Source: CAHJXG01 sp964235485 (GTDB lineage: Bacteria > Pseudomonadota > Alphaproteobacteria > Acetobacterales > Acetobacteraceae). Taken from it: DNA of 64,000 bases. The stretch spans positions 1 to 64,000 of the forward strand of contig CAXSAZ010000017.1 in assembly GCA_964235485.1 (NCBI GenBank). The letters are read 5' to 3'. Each line of letters begins with the position of its first letter. Position 1 is the stretch's first letter. Below the pieces are notes generated by a model. The model was given only the letters and a program-made list of their open reading frames with translations. It was not told the DNA's origin and did not search any database. The position numbers and the translations under genes are program-made. Shown one piece after another: positions 17,132-25,991 of this stretch.

Positions 17132-17808
17132 GCGCCGCGCTGACGGAGGGGACGCGCCCCGCGGTCACAGGCTACGTCGAGGCGGTCACCGCGACCGCCG
17201 CCCTGGGCTGGGCCTGGACGCCGGGCCAGGCGGAGCCGCTGACCGTCGAGCTGCGCCTGGGCGCGGAGGTGGTGGCGGAGGCGGTGGCGGACGGGCTGCG
17301 CCCGGACCTGGCGCGCAGCGGCATCGGCGAGGGCCGCCATGCCTTCACGCTGAAGACGCCGGAACGGCTGCGGTCGCGCGTGGCCGAGCTGCGCGTGTTC
17401 GCCCGCACCGCGGACGGCGCCGCGGTGCCGCTCGGCAGCGTGCCGGCAGAGGACGGGATCGCCGAGCGTTTGGTGCAGCTCAGCCGCGGCATGGAAATGC
17501 TGATCGGCTCGCAGCGCGTGCTGCACCGCAACGTCCAGGCCGCGCTGCTGGCCGGGCCGCAGGCGGGCGGCACCCAGCCCAGCGCCGCGGCGTCAATGGC
17601 GGAGGTCGCCGCGACCCAGGCCTCGCTCGTTGAAAGCGTCGCCACCCTGGAACTGTTCGTCACCCGGTTGGAGCAAGGCATGGCGGCCATGGCGGCGCAG
17701 CGGACGCGGACGGCGCAGCCGCGCTGGGCGCTGGGCGGCCTGGCGGCGCTTTCGACGGCCGCACTGGTCCTGTCGGTGTGGGCGCTGATCCACGTCATGC
17801 CGGCCTGA
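17128..17808 (+). CDS. C-terminally membrane-anchored protein of unknown function
   Basis: The 226-aa product starts at a TTG overlapping the previous stop. Residues about 13-90 form a beta-rich module (GYVEAV, LGWAWTPGQ, RPDLARSGIGEGRHAF) of a type found attached to glycosyltransferases in alphaproteobacteria. The middle is helical and Ala-rich with possible coiled coil (SLVESVATLELFVTRLEQ). It ends with one transmembrane segment (LGGLAALSTAALVLSVWAL) and a few periplasmic-side residues. It sits exactly between the glycan genes and the secretion genes, so it may tether the two machineries at the inner membrane. That role is inference. Confidence 0.65.
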   Translation: MSAALTEGTRPAVTGYVEAVTATAALGWAWTPGQAEPLTVELRLGAEVVAEAVADGLRPDLARSGIGEGRHAFTLKTPERLRSRVAELRVFARTADGAAVPLGSVPAEDGIAERLVQLSRGMEMLIGSQRVLHRNVQAALLAGPQAGGTQPSAAASMAEVAATQASLVESVATLELFVTRLEQGMAAMAAQRTRTAQPRWALGGLAALSTAALVLSVWALIHVMPA

Positions 17809-17812
17809 CCCC

Positions 17813-19543
17813 GTGGCCGGACCCGGACCCGACGGACGGCTTGCCGCCGCGCTGACCCGGAGCCTCGCCATACGCGGGGTGCTGGGCATCGCGGCGCTCA
17901 GTTTCCTGTGCAACATCGGGGCGCTCGCGGTGCCGCTGTTCAACATGCAGGTGTTCAACCGCGTGCTCATCACCCGGGACGCCGAAACGCTTGGCATGTT
18001 GGTGATCGGCTTGGCGGTGTGCATCCTGGCGTTCACCCTGCTGGACTCGCTGCGCGCCCTGGCGCTGGAAGCCTTGGCCGGAAAACTGACGCGCCGCTTG
18101 TCGCTGCCGCTGCTGCGCGCCGTCGCGTCCGGCGGGCGGGGCGCGGGCGCCGGGTCGGAAGCGTTGGCCGATCTGGAGCTGCTGCGCGGCTTCCTCGCCA
18201 CCCCGGCCTGCACCGCGCCGTTCGACATCATGTGGGCGCCCGTCATGCTGCTGGCGCTGCTCGTGCACCATTGGGCGTTCGCCGTGCTGGGCGTATTATG
18301 CTGCGCGGTCCTGCTCGTCATGAACGTGCTGGGCGACGCCGTGTCCCGCCGCCAGATGCTGGCCGCGAACGAGGCTTCGGCGACCGCGCTGCGCCGCGCC
18401 GCGGACGCCGTGGGCGCGGCGGAAGCGGTGCTGGCGCTTGGCATGTTGCCGACCTTGACCCGGCGGTGGGAGGCCGGGCAGCGCCGGGCCGCTGGGCTGG
18501 TGCACCGCGCCATGCTGCGGGCGCGCGCCATCTCTGCGGCGACGGCCGCGCTGCGCAAGGCGATGACTGCCACGACGGTGGGGCTGGGCGTGGTGCTGGC
18601 GCTGAACGGGCTTGCCAGCGTCGGCGCCATGGTGGCAGGCAACATGATCCTGGTCCGGCTGCTGCAGCCGTTCCAGCAGATCGCGACGACGCGGCGGAGC
18701 TGGGTCGATGCCCTGGCCGCCTGGCGCCGGGTGCAGGCGGCGCTGGACGGCCCGGTGCCGTCCCGCTACGCCCACCCGATGCCCGCGCCCGCGCCGCGGC
18801 TCGTGGTGGAACGGCTGGTTTACATGCCGCAAGGCGCCGACCGGCCGCTGCTGCGCGGGGTGTCGTTCACCGCGGAACCCGGCGAAAGCATCGGCATCAT
18901 CGGCCCGTCCTCCGCCGGGAAATCGACGCTGGTGCGGCTCATCATGGGCATGGTGCCGCCCTCGGCCGGCGGCGCATACCTCGACGGCACCAGCACCTTC
19001 CTGTGGGAGCGCGAGGACTTCGCGCGCCATGTCGGCTACATGCCCCAGGGCCTGGCGCTGCTGGACGAGACCGTGGCCGACAACATCGCCCGGATGGGCG
19101 CGCTGGACATGGCCGCCGTGCTGGCGGCGGCGAAGCGGGCCGGCGTGCACCGCGCGATTGCCGGCTTGCCCCAGGGCTACGCCACGCGCATCGCCGGCGG
19201 CACGCTGTCCTCCGGGCAGCGGCAGCGCGTGGCTTTGGCGCGCGCCCTGTATAGCCGCCCGGGCCTGCTGGTGCTGGACGAGCCGAGCGCCTTTCTCGAC
19301 CGGACCGGGGAGGCCGACGTGCTGGCCCTGTTGGAGCGGTTGCGGGCGGAGGGCACGACGGTGCTGCTGGTGTCGCACCGCCCGGCGCTGCTGGCGGGCG
19401 TGGACAAGCTGCTGGTGCTGACCGAGGGCGCGGTGTCGCAGTTCGGCCTGCGGGCGGAGGTGCTGCAAAGCCTGTCCACCCCGCGCGTGCGCTTGGTGCG
19501 CGCGGCGCCGGAGCAGGGCGCGGTCGCAGGGGCGTCGTCGTGA
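17813..19543 (+). CDS. Type I secretion ABC transporter half (PrtD/HlyB-like), first copy
   Basis: This 576-aa half-transporter has an N-terminal six-helix membrane domain (residues about 25-310) and a C-terminal ATPase. Walker A is GPSSAGKST near residue 365, the Q-loop is in GYMPQGLALLDETVADNIA, the signature is LSSGQRQRVALARAL, Walker B is LLVLDEPSAFLD, and the H-loop is LLVSHRPALL, so it should hydrolyse ATP. It lacks an N-terminal C39 peptidase domain, as in PrtD-type exporters of RTX proteins. The GTG at 17813 follows the previous stop by 4 bases and its own stop overlaps the next GTG. It probably pairs with the 19540 product. Confidence 0.88.
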   Translation: MAGPGPDGRLAAALTRSLAIRGVLGIAALSFLCNIGALAVPLFNMQVFNRVLITRDAETLGMLVIGLAVCILAFTLLDSLRALALEALAGKLTRRLSLPLLRAVASGGRGAGAGSEALADLELLRGFLATPACTAPFDIMWAPVMLLALLVHHWAFAVLGVLCCAVLLVMNVLGDAVSRRQMLAANEASATALRRAADAVGAAEAVLALGMLPTLTRRWEAGQRRAAGLVHRAMLRARAISAATAALRKAMTATTVGLGVVLALNGLASVGAMVAGNMILVRLLQPFQQIATTRRSWVDALAAWRRVQAALDGPVPSRYAHPMPAPAPRLVVERLVYMPQGADRPLLRGVSFTAEPGESIGIIGPSSAGKSTLVRLIMGMVPPSAGGAYLDGTSTFLWEREDFARHVGYMPQGLALLDETVADNIARMGALDMAAVLAAAKRAGVHRAIAGLPQGYATRIAGGTLSSGQRQRVALARALYSRPGLLVLDEPSAFLDRTGEADVLALLERLRAEGTTVLLVSHRPALLAGVDKLLVLTEGAVSQFGLRAEVLQSLSTPRVRLVRAAPEQGAVAGASS

Positions 19544-21198
19544 CGGTGCGGAAGCGGATACGGCGCACCCTGGCGGGCGGGCTGGGGCTGGCGATGGCGC
19601 TGACGGTGTTCCTGGACCTCGCCATGATGGTGGCACCGATCTACGACATGCAGCTCTACGACCGGGTGCTGCAAAGCCGCAACATGGACACGCTGGCGGT
19701 GCTGTCCGTGGCCTGCGCCGCCGGGCTGCTGCTGTTCGCCGTGTTCGAGTACCTGCGCAGCGCCTGCCTCATCGCCATCGGCGAGGCGGTGGGACGGCAC
19801 TTGAACGGCGCGGTCCTGCGGGAAGGCGTGCGCCGCGCCGCCGCGGGCGATGAGCGCGCCGGGCCGGAGCTGGTGCGGGACCTGAACGAGCTGCAGGGTT
19901 TCCTGGCCTCCGGCGCCGTGGCGGTGCCGCTCGATGCGCTGTGCGCGCCGCTGTTCCTGGCGGTGCTGTTCATGCTGCATCCCGCCTACGGCTTCCTGGG
20001 CGTGGCAGGGATCGCGGCGCTGGTCCTGGCGGGCCTCCTGGCGGAATGGCTGGTGCGCCCGACGCTTCTGGCGGCGCAGGAGCGGCGGGTCGCGGCCGGG
20101 CAGGTCCTGTCGCGCAGCCTGGCCGACCCCGAGCTGACGGAGGGCTTGGGGATGCTGCCCGCCATCGGGCGTCACTGGGCCGCACGGCATGGCCGCGCGC
20201 TCGCCGGGCTGGGCCGGGCGACCGGGTGGGCGCAGGGGGCGGCCGGGCTGTCCCGCCTGCTGCGGCTCGTGCTGCAGGCCGGGGTGCTGGTGCTGGGCGC
20301 CGTGCTGGTGCTGGCGGGCGCCGCGACGCCGGGCACCCTGATGGGGGCGAACCTGCTGACGGGCAAGCTGCTGGGTCCGTTCGACCACCTGGTCGGCAGT
20401 TGGCGGCATTGGGCGCTGGCGCACGCCGCTTGGCGCCGCATCGACCGCCTGATGGGGGCGGAAGACCCGCTCCCGTCTGCCCCGGCGGCGGAAGCCTGGC
20501 CCGGCCTGCTGGTGGAGGATGCCACGCTGCGCGTCGCGGATGGGCCGGTCCTGCTGCATGGCATCGACCTGCGCATCCCGCCCGGCACGCTGGTGGCGGT
20601 CACCGGCCCGAACGGCGCGGGCAAGACCAGCCTGCTGCGCCTGCTGGCCGGGCTGGCGCCCCCGGACGCCGGCGCCGTGCTGCTGGACGGCGTGCCGGTG
20701 CACGGCGGCGCAGGCGTCGGCTTCCTGCCGCAATCCGTTTCCCTGCTGGACGGCAGCGTGGGCGAGAACATCGGGCGGTTCCGGGACGGCGCCTTCCCCG
20801 CGGCGGTCGCCGCCGCGCGCCGGGCGGAGGTGCACGACCTCATCGGCCGCATGGCCCGGGGCTACGAGACCGCGCTGATCCGCAACGGCGCCGCCCTGTC
20901 CGGCGGCATGAAGCAGCGCGTCGGCCTGGCGCGCGCCCTGTGCGGCTCGCCCCGGCTGCTGGTGCTGGACGAGCCGGACGCCAGCCTCGACGCCGAGGGC
21001 ACCGCCGCCTTGCTGCGCGCGCTGCGGGCCTGCTGCGAGGAGGGCGCCATCGCCGTCGTCACCAGCCACCGCCCGGCGCTGCGGGACGCGGCGGACCGCG
21101 TGGTGGCGCTGCGGAACGGCACGCTCGACGACGCACCGGCGTCTGGCGTCACGCCGCAGACACTCACGCCGCCGCGCATCCAACTCGCCACTGCCTGA
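19540..21198 (+). CDS. Type I secretion ABC transporter half, second copy
   Basis: The 552-aa protein is a second PrtD-type half-transporter, clearly different from the one encoded just upstream. It has six membrane helices in residues about 10-290 and a complete ATPase: Walker A GPNGAGKTS, GFLPQSVSLLDGSVGENIG, signature LSGGMKQRVGLARAL, Walker B LLVLDEPDASLD and H-loop VVTSHRPALR. It starts at a GTG inside a GTGA overlap, so equal co-synthesis with the first half is expected. Two unlike halves in tandem suggest a heterodimeric exporter, or two homodimers sharing one adaptor. Type I systems usually have one such gene. Confidence 0.88.
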   Translation: MTVRKRIRRTLAGGLGLAMALTVFLDLAMMVAPIYDMQLYDRVLQSRNMDTLAVLSVACAAGLLLFAVFEYLRSACLIAIGEAVGRHLNGAVLREGVRRAAAGDERAGPELVRDLNELQGFLASGAVAVPLDALCAPLFLAVLFMLHPAYGFLGVAGIAALVLAGLLAEWLVRPTLLAAQERRVAAGQVLSRSLADPELTEGLGMLPAIGRHWAARHGRALAGLGRATGWAQGAAGLSRLLRLVLQAGVLVLGAVLVLAGAATPGTLMGANLLTGKLLGPFDHLVGSWRHWALAHAAWRRIDRLMGAEDPLPSAPAAEAWPGLLVEDATLRVADGPVLLHGIDLRIPPGTLVAVTGPNGAGKTSLLRLLAGLAPPDAGAVLLDGVPVHGGAGVGFLPQSVSLLDGSVGENIGRFRDGAFPAAVAAARRAEVHDLIGRMARGYETALIRNGAALSGGMKQRVGLARALCGSPRLLVLDEPDASLDAEGTAALLRALRACCEEGAIAVVTSHRPALRDAADRVVALRNGTLDDAPASGVTPQTLTPPRIQLATA

Positions 21199-21211
21199 CC
21201 GGAGAGCGCCC

Positions 21212-22561
21212 ATGGCCCAGGACCTTGCTACTATCGCGGACGCCCCCTGGCTGACCGAGGCGGAAGCGTCGCTGCCGCAAGGCTCGCTGCGGCGCATCGC
21301 CGTGTTCAGCCTGTTCACCATCCTCCTCGGCTTCGGCGGCCTCACCACCTGGGCCGCGCTGGCGCGCGTCGAAAGCGCGGTGCCGGCCGTGGGGTTGATC
21401 GTCTCCGGCGGCAAGCGCAAGACCATTTCGCTGGTGGAGAGCGGCATCCTGAAAACGCTGATGGTGCAGGAAGGGGACAAGGTGGCGGCCGGCCAGGTGC
21501 TGCTGCAGCTCGACGACGTGCAGCCGCGGGCCGCGATGGCCCAGGCCAGCGTGCAGTACTGGTCCGCCGTGGCCCGCGCCGCGCGCCTTTCGGCGGAGGC
21601 GACGGACGAGCGGACGCTGCCCGTTTCCGACGCCTTGCGGAACGCGGCAAAGGCCAACCCCGCCATCGCGGCGGCGGTGGCCGCGGAAGCCTACCAGTTC
21701 CAAAGCCGTTGGGGCGCGCTCGATGCCAACACCCGGGTGGAGGAACGCAAGATCGCCCAGCAGGAGGCGGCGATCACCGCGCTGCAGGCGCAGATCGCCT
21801 CGGCCAGCATCCGCATGGGCCTGGTGAAGGAGGAGCTGCGCGGCGTCGATTTCCTGATGGCGCGGGGGCTTTCGACCAAGCCGCGCCAGCTTGAGTTGCA
21901 GCGCGCCGAGGCGGAGATGCGCGGCGCCATCGGCCAGTTCGCCGGGCAGTACAACGAGGCGAGGCAGGTCATCGCGCAGGTCCAGTCGGGCATCGTCAAC
22001 ACGATGGAAGCGCGCCGGGCCGACATTTCCCGCGAGCGGTCGGAAACCCAGGCCGCCCAGGCGGACGCCGAGCAGCGGCTGACCGCCGCCCGGGACCTGC
22101 TGCAGAAGCGCGAAATCCTGGCGCCGGAGGCCGGCACGGTGACGGACTTCAAGTATTTCACCCCGGGCAGCAGCATCGTAGCGGGCCAGCCGGTGATGGA
22201 CCTCGTGCCGGACAGCCAGCGTATGCTGGTGGAGGGCACGGTGGCGCCGTATGAGGTGGAACACCTCGCGGTGGGCCAGCGCGTCAACGTGCGGCTCACG
22301 GCCTACAAGGCGCGCCGCGTGCCGATCATTACCGGCCATCTCACCTATGTCGGCGCGGACCGGCAGTTGGACGCGAACAACTCGCCGGTGTTCATGGTGC
22401 GCGCCGAGATCGACGCCGGCGTGCTGCACGACAAGCCCGGCGTCGTGCTGCTGCCGGGTATGCCGGCGGACATCCTGATCGTGAACGGCGCCCGCTCCGT
22501 GCTCGACTTCCTCGTCAGCCCGATCACCGACGGCATCAGCCGCGCGATGAAGGAGGAGTAG
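21212..22561 (+). CDS. HlyD/PrtE-family type I secretion periplasmic adaptor
   Basis: This 449-aa membrane fusion protein has one N-terminal membrane helix (residues about 28-50), a lipoyl-like half (SGILKTLMVQEGDKVAAGQVLLQL split around the coil), a long alpha-helical hairpin (about 100-290) and the closing beta domain with ILAPEAGTVTDF and PGMPADILIVNG. The form is that of adaptors that bridge a PrtD-type ABC exporter to a TolC-like channel. It is the last gene of the plus-strand operon, 13 bp after the second ABC gene, with GGAGAG before the ATG. The outer-membrane partner must be encoded elsewhere. Confidence 0.9.
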   Translation: MAQDLATIADAPWLTEAEASLPQGSLRRIAVFSLFTILLGFGGLTTWAALARVESAVPAVGLIVSGGKRKTISLVESGILKTLMVQEGDKVAAGQVLLQLDDVQPRAAMAQASVQYWSAVARAARLSAEATDERTLPVSDALRNAAKANPAIAAAVAAEAYQFQSRWGALDANTRVEERKIAQQEAAITALQAQIASASIRMGLVKEELRGVDFLMARGLSTKPRQLELQRAEAEMRGAIGQFAGQYNEARQVIAQVQSGIVNTMEARRADISRERSETQAAQADAEQRLTAARDLLQKREILAPEAGTVTDFKYFTPGSSIVAGQPVMDLVPDSQRMLVEGTVAPYEVEHLAVGQRVNVRLTAYKARRVPIITGHLTYVGADRQLDANNSPVFMVRAEIDAGVLHDKPGVVLLPGMPADILIVNGARSVLDFLVSPITDGISRAMKEE

Positions 22562-22623
22562 CCGGCACGGCCTTTCCGCGCTGGGAATGGGTGGCGGCCG
22601 GCGCCTCCGGGTGTCCGGTGGCG

Positions 22624-23940
22624 CTATCGCGTGCCGACGTTGCTGCGCGCCTGGCTCCGGTCCTCACGGGCTTCCTTTGCAAAACGGCGAACGGTTATGT
22701 TGGTCGCCGAGTTGAAGTCCGGTTGGATCGTGCCGGAAAAGCTGTTTGCATGGTCCCAATGGACCGCGCCGTCGAAGCAAGGTCCCGAACCCGTCGGCTT
22801 CTCAGTCCCAGTCACGCCGGAACTGCGGGCGACATAAAGATCCAGCCCGGAAATGGCATAGGTCCCTGCAGTGACCATGACGCCCGGCCGCCATTCGCGG
22901 TATCCGCCCTTCTGCACGAGGACGCCGACCTGCTGGGTTCGTGTCGGCTGGTCATCATCCACCACGGCGTCGCTCACCTTGTTGTGCTGCGCGACCCCGC
23001 CAAACCCCTGCAGGAAGGCGATCCCTCCGTTCCAGGCGCTGCGCACCGAGAACTGCTGATTGTTGTTCTTGAACGTGCCGCCTTCCAGGGTGTTGAACGA
23101 GCCGTAAAAGGCGATCCCGTTGCCGGCGCAGTCCTCTCCGGTCAGGTTGCGCAGCACGTTGTTGCGGCCAGTGATCGAGTAGCAGTTGTCGCCGGTGCCC
23201 TTGGCCGAACTGTCCGTGAGCGTGTTGTCGCGGGTTTGATAGGTCATGCCGACCAATTCAAGCCCGCTCTTGGTTGTTTGCAGCCGGGTCAAGTGGTTGT
23301 CGTAGGACTGGCCGGAAAGAATGACGCCAAAGCCAGCCTGGTTCTCAAGCTTGGCGCCCTCGACCTTGTTTCCGAAGCTGGACTTGATCGTGATCCCTTG
23401 GGAGCGGCTTCCGACGCATATGAAATCCTTTATGAGGATTCCGGTTGTTCCTTCCAGCAAGGCGATGCCGTCAGCCGGGTTGATGAGGCGGACGCCTTCG
23501 ATGCGTCCGTCACGCGATCCCGACAAGCGGATCGCACTGGAACTCGTCGCTTTGCTCCCGTCGATGGCAAGCTGGCTGATCAGGAAGTTCGACGAACGGT
23601 TGTCGCCATAAAAAGCCGTTCCAGACCTGCCAAGCTTGATGACTGGCGAGTTTTCGCCGGTCAGGCTCATGCCTTCGGAGATATAAATGCCTTCCCGCAA
23701 GCCGCAGCTTGCGCCGTTCGCATCGGCGGCAAGGACAACCTTTCCTCGATGGGCTTTGGCTGTGGTCAGTGCTCCTTTGAGGGCATCCGTCACGTCCGCG
23801 TTCGCTGTGCAACGTATCCGCACCGCCTCCCGGGCGCCGGCGGGCCCATCGGCAGACCGGGCGTGGAAAGGCAAGAACACGCCAAGGGCGACGGCCAGCA
23901 GCAGCACTGCCGGGCAGCGCCGGATGATCCAGGTAATCAT
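22624..23940 (-). CDS. Secreted right-handed parallel beta-helix protein
   Basis: The 438-aa protein begins with a signal peptide (CPAVLLLAVALGVFLPFHARS, cleaved after ARSA or nearby). Its body shows recurrent short strands with Asn and Gly (GRNNVLRNLTGEDCAGNG, YGSFNTLEGGTFKNNN, DNHLTRLQTTKSGL), the pattern of PbH1/pectate-lyase-like solenoids such as polysaccharide lyases, epimerases and hydrolases. No catalytic motif is recognisable. I chose the ATG at 23940 because the hydrophobic leader starts there; a TTG 15 bases upstream is also possible. It is 71 bp downstream of the pyruvyl transferase-like gene on the same strand and may modify or trim the same polymer. Confidence 0.75.
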   Translation of the reverse strand: MITWIIRRCPAVLLLAVALGVFLPFHARSADGPAGAREAVRIRCTANADVTDALKGALTTAKAHRGKVVLAADANGASCGLREGIYISEGMSLTGENSPVIKLGRSGTAFYGDNRSSNFLISQLAIDGSKATSSSAIRLSGSRDGRIEGVRLINPADGIALLEGTTGILIKDFICVGSRSQGITIKSSFGNKVEGAKLENQAGFGVILSGQSYDNHLTRLQTTKSGLELVGMTYQTRDNTLTDSSAKGTGDNCYSITGRNNVLRNLTGEDCAGNGIAFYGSFNTLEGGTFKNNNQQFSVRSAWNGGIAFLQGFGGVAQHNKVSDAVVDDDQPTRTQQVGVLVQKGGYREWRPGVMVTAGTYAISGLDLYVARSSGVTGTEKPTGSGPCFDGAVHWDHANSFSGTIQPDFNSATNITVRRFAKEAREDRSQARSNVGTR

Positions 23941-24011
23941 GCCGGCACCATGCAAGCCAGGAATCCCTTTGTTGGAGCCGCATAGGGCAACGGGGGCACC
24001 GCTCGACCAAG

Positions 24012-25238
24012 CTACTTGCCGGCTGCGATCCGCTTCAAGAAGTCCGCTGGCTGCAGACGGTTTGCGATCAGGAAATCCAGGTACCTGGATGCGCATCCTC
24101 TGCGATGCTGATCGTAAACATTGGGATCGAAGTTGATGAGCTTCTTCAGGCTCGCCCGCGTGATCGGCGTCGTCAACTGTTCCGCATCGACGTGCGGAAC
24201 GCCTGTGTTCTCGCACAATTCCCGGGTGCGGGAGTCGATGGTGATGGTCAAGCCCATCTGTTCAGCTTGAAGCGTCAAGGCGACGCCATGATACCGGGTG
24301 CCGACAGCCAAATCGTAGCGGCGGAGCGAGTCCATCCAGGCCGGCACGTCATAAAAGGACCGCACGTAGTTGCGGCACCAAGCCTTGAACTCCTCGAAGC
24401 TGTAATGGGGGACGGTGTGGTTGTGCAATCCCTTGAGGCCGTGCGGGTCTATGCCATCGAAGATGCCGCGGGAAATCTTCACCATCTCTGCCATGGACTG
24501 CACCACGTACTGCCCAGGAGCGATGGGGTCCATCATCAGGCTGATAAGCTGATGCTCGATCTCGCGCGTGTTCATCCATGCTTGGTGGCCGGCCGCCACG
24601 GAAAGGGAGCGTGGCAACGCCATCTGCGACCACTTCTTGTGTATCTTCTGCCCCAACCCCGGTTCTTGGTTGATGAAGTAAGAAGGGCAGCCGCCGATGG
24701 TGCTGCCGGTCAATCCCAGCTTGTCGAGTTGCCCGGACGTGTATGCCCCGCGCGTGTAGATGTTCGAGGAGGACGACGTGTTGGACTGCGCGATGACCTT
24801 CGCCCAACGAAGCGTGCCCTCGGTGAGTTCGATATCCTGCTCGTAGCTGTTGGCTTGTGCGCCCAGGCCGATGGCCACGATCGGCAGACCTGACTTCTCA
24901 AGACTATTCGCCATTGCGCCGTAATCGGTGTGACGCCCGAGCTGGTTGGCGCAGGGGATTACCACGATGTCGGCGTTACTTTTCAGGATTTCCGCCGACG
25001 TGCTCCAACCGAAGAACTTCGTCGGGTTCTTTATATGGCTGGCAATGGCATAAACGAATGCCAAGTTCCCGTTGTTGTGGCCGACCCCGTTGAACAGGTA
25101 GTCGAACTCGGCGTTGGAGTACAAGCCAAGCTCCGGGTACTTCCAAAGGATCGCCACACGGAGCGGCTCAGCGGAGCGTGGCGAGGCCGGTGCAAGTTCG
25201 CGCCCGGGACCTGGTGCTGCAATCGCGGCTTCAAGCAT
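24012..25238 (-). CDS. Polysaccharide pyruvyl transferase family protein, second copy
   Basis: This 408-aa protein shares the layout of the 15932 product: a GLGAQANSYEQDIEL strand, IYTRGAYTSGQLDKLG with GGCPSYF following, and the C-terminal GTRYHGVALTLQAEQMGLT with the family RxHG-like element (RYHG). GC content is slightly lower than the operon genes. It is the upstream gene of a two-gene minus-strand unit with the beta-helix protein and converges on the type I secretion operon. A role in pyruvylation of an exported glycan is inferred from family and location. Confidence 0.75.
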   Translation of the reverse strand: MLEAAIAAPGPGRELAPASPRSAEPLRVAILWKYPELGLYSNAEFDYLFNGVGHNNGNLAFVYAIASHIKNPTKFFGWSTSAEILKSNADIVVIPCANQLGRHTDYGAMANSLEKSGLPIVAIGLGAQANSYEQDIELTEGTLRWAKVIAQSNTSSSSNIYTRGAYTSGQLDKLGLTGSTIGGCPSYFINQEPGLGQKIHKKWSQMALPRSLSVAAGHQAWMNTREIEHQLISLMMDPIAPGQYVVQSMAEMVKISRGIFDGIDPHGLKGLHNHTVPHYSFEEFKAWCRNYVRSFYDVPAWMDSLRRYDLAVGTRYHGVALTLQAEQMGLTITIDSRTRELCENTGVPHVDAEQLTTPITRASLKKLINFDPNVYDQHRRGCASRYLDFLIANRLQPADFLKRIAAGK

Positions 25239-25415
25239 GTTGCGTCCTCATCCCACCAGATCGGCGAATTCGTTCCGGTCAGTGTAGAGGGTGCGGTGCC
25301 GCCTGTCGTGTGAACCACAATCCTTATTTGTCAGAAATTGATAAGCTCAGTTTGAAAGCGGAACTCACGCCGGGGCCGCTTGAGGGAGATGCCGCCGGGC
25401 GGGCCGGCGGCCGCC

Positions 25416-25991
25416 TCATTGCGCCACGGGCAGCTCGGACGCGCGGACGGTGCCGTTCTGGCTGCTGAAGCTCAGCTCCTGCCCGCCGCCTTGCGACTGC
25501 GACACGCCGTTGATGCGGTGCTCGCCGCTGTCGTAAAGGGTGACGCGGCCCGCCTGCTCCACCGCAACCCGGCGGGCATCAGGGAAGCAGGCATAGCGCA
25601 TACCGTTCTGCGAGCCGGTCGCGGAAGGCCGGCCCAGGTCCTGCGGCCACCAGTCCCCACGCGGCGGCGAACGCTTCTCGCCGTGGTGTTCCTCGCCCTG
25701 TGGCCCCGCTCCCTGCTGCTGCGCCGCCGGCGGGTCGCTTCGGGGCGGCATGGTTTCCGCGGACTTCGCCAACGCGCCGCATAGCGCGTTCACCTTGTCC
25801 TTCAGCGCCGTGTTGAACATGTCGCCCACCTGCGTCATGCCGCCGGCGGACCATTGGCCCATGCCGCCCAAATCCGGGTGGCTGAACTGCGCCTGACGCC
25901 CGCCGCCGCGGCGCAAGGCGTCCTGCAGCACCCGCACCGCATCCACGCTCACGCCGTGCTGGCGCGCCAGGTCGTCGATCGAGCCGGGCAT
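25416..25991 (-). CDS. Uncharacterised 191-aa protein, SHOCT-like group
   Basis: The protein begins with a helical segment (SIDDLARQHGVSVDAVRVLQ), followed by GGMGQWSAGGMTQVGDMFN, a Pro/Gln/Gly-rich linker (about 90-115) and a C-terminal beta-rich half (GDWWPQDLGRPSATGSQNGM, VTLYDSGEHRINGVSQSQ). Similar hypothetical proteins in Acetobacterales are, as I recall, sometimes labelled SHOCT-domain; I cannot confirm the domain. Its ATG overlaps the stop of the small upstream gene (TGATG), so the two form an operon. No signal peptide or membrane segment is seen and the function is unknown. Confidence 0.6.
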   Translation of the reverse strand: MPGSIDDLARQHGVSVDAVRVLQDALRRGGGRQAQFSHPDLGGMGQWSAGGMTQVGDMFNTALKDKVNALCGALAKSAETMPPRSDPPAAQQQGAGPQGEEHHGEKRSPPRGDWWPQDLGRPSATGSQNGMRYACFPDARRVAVEQAGRVTLYDSGEHRINGVSQSQGGGQELSFSSQNGTVRASELPVAQ

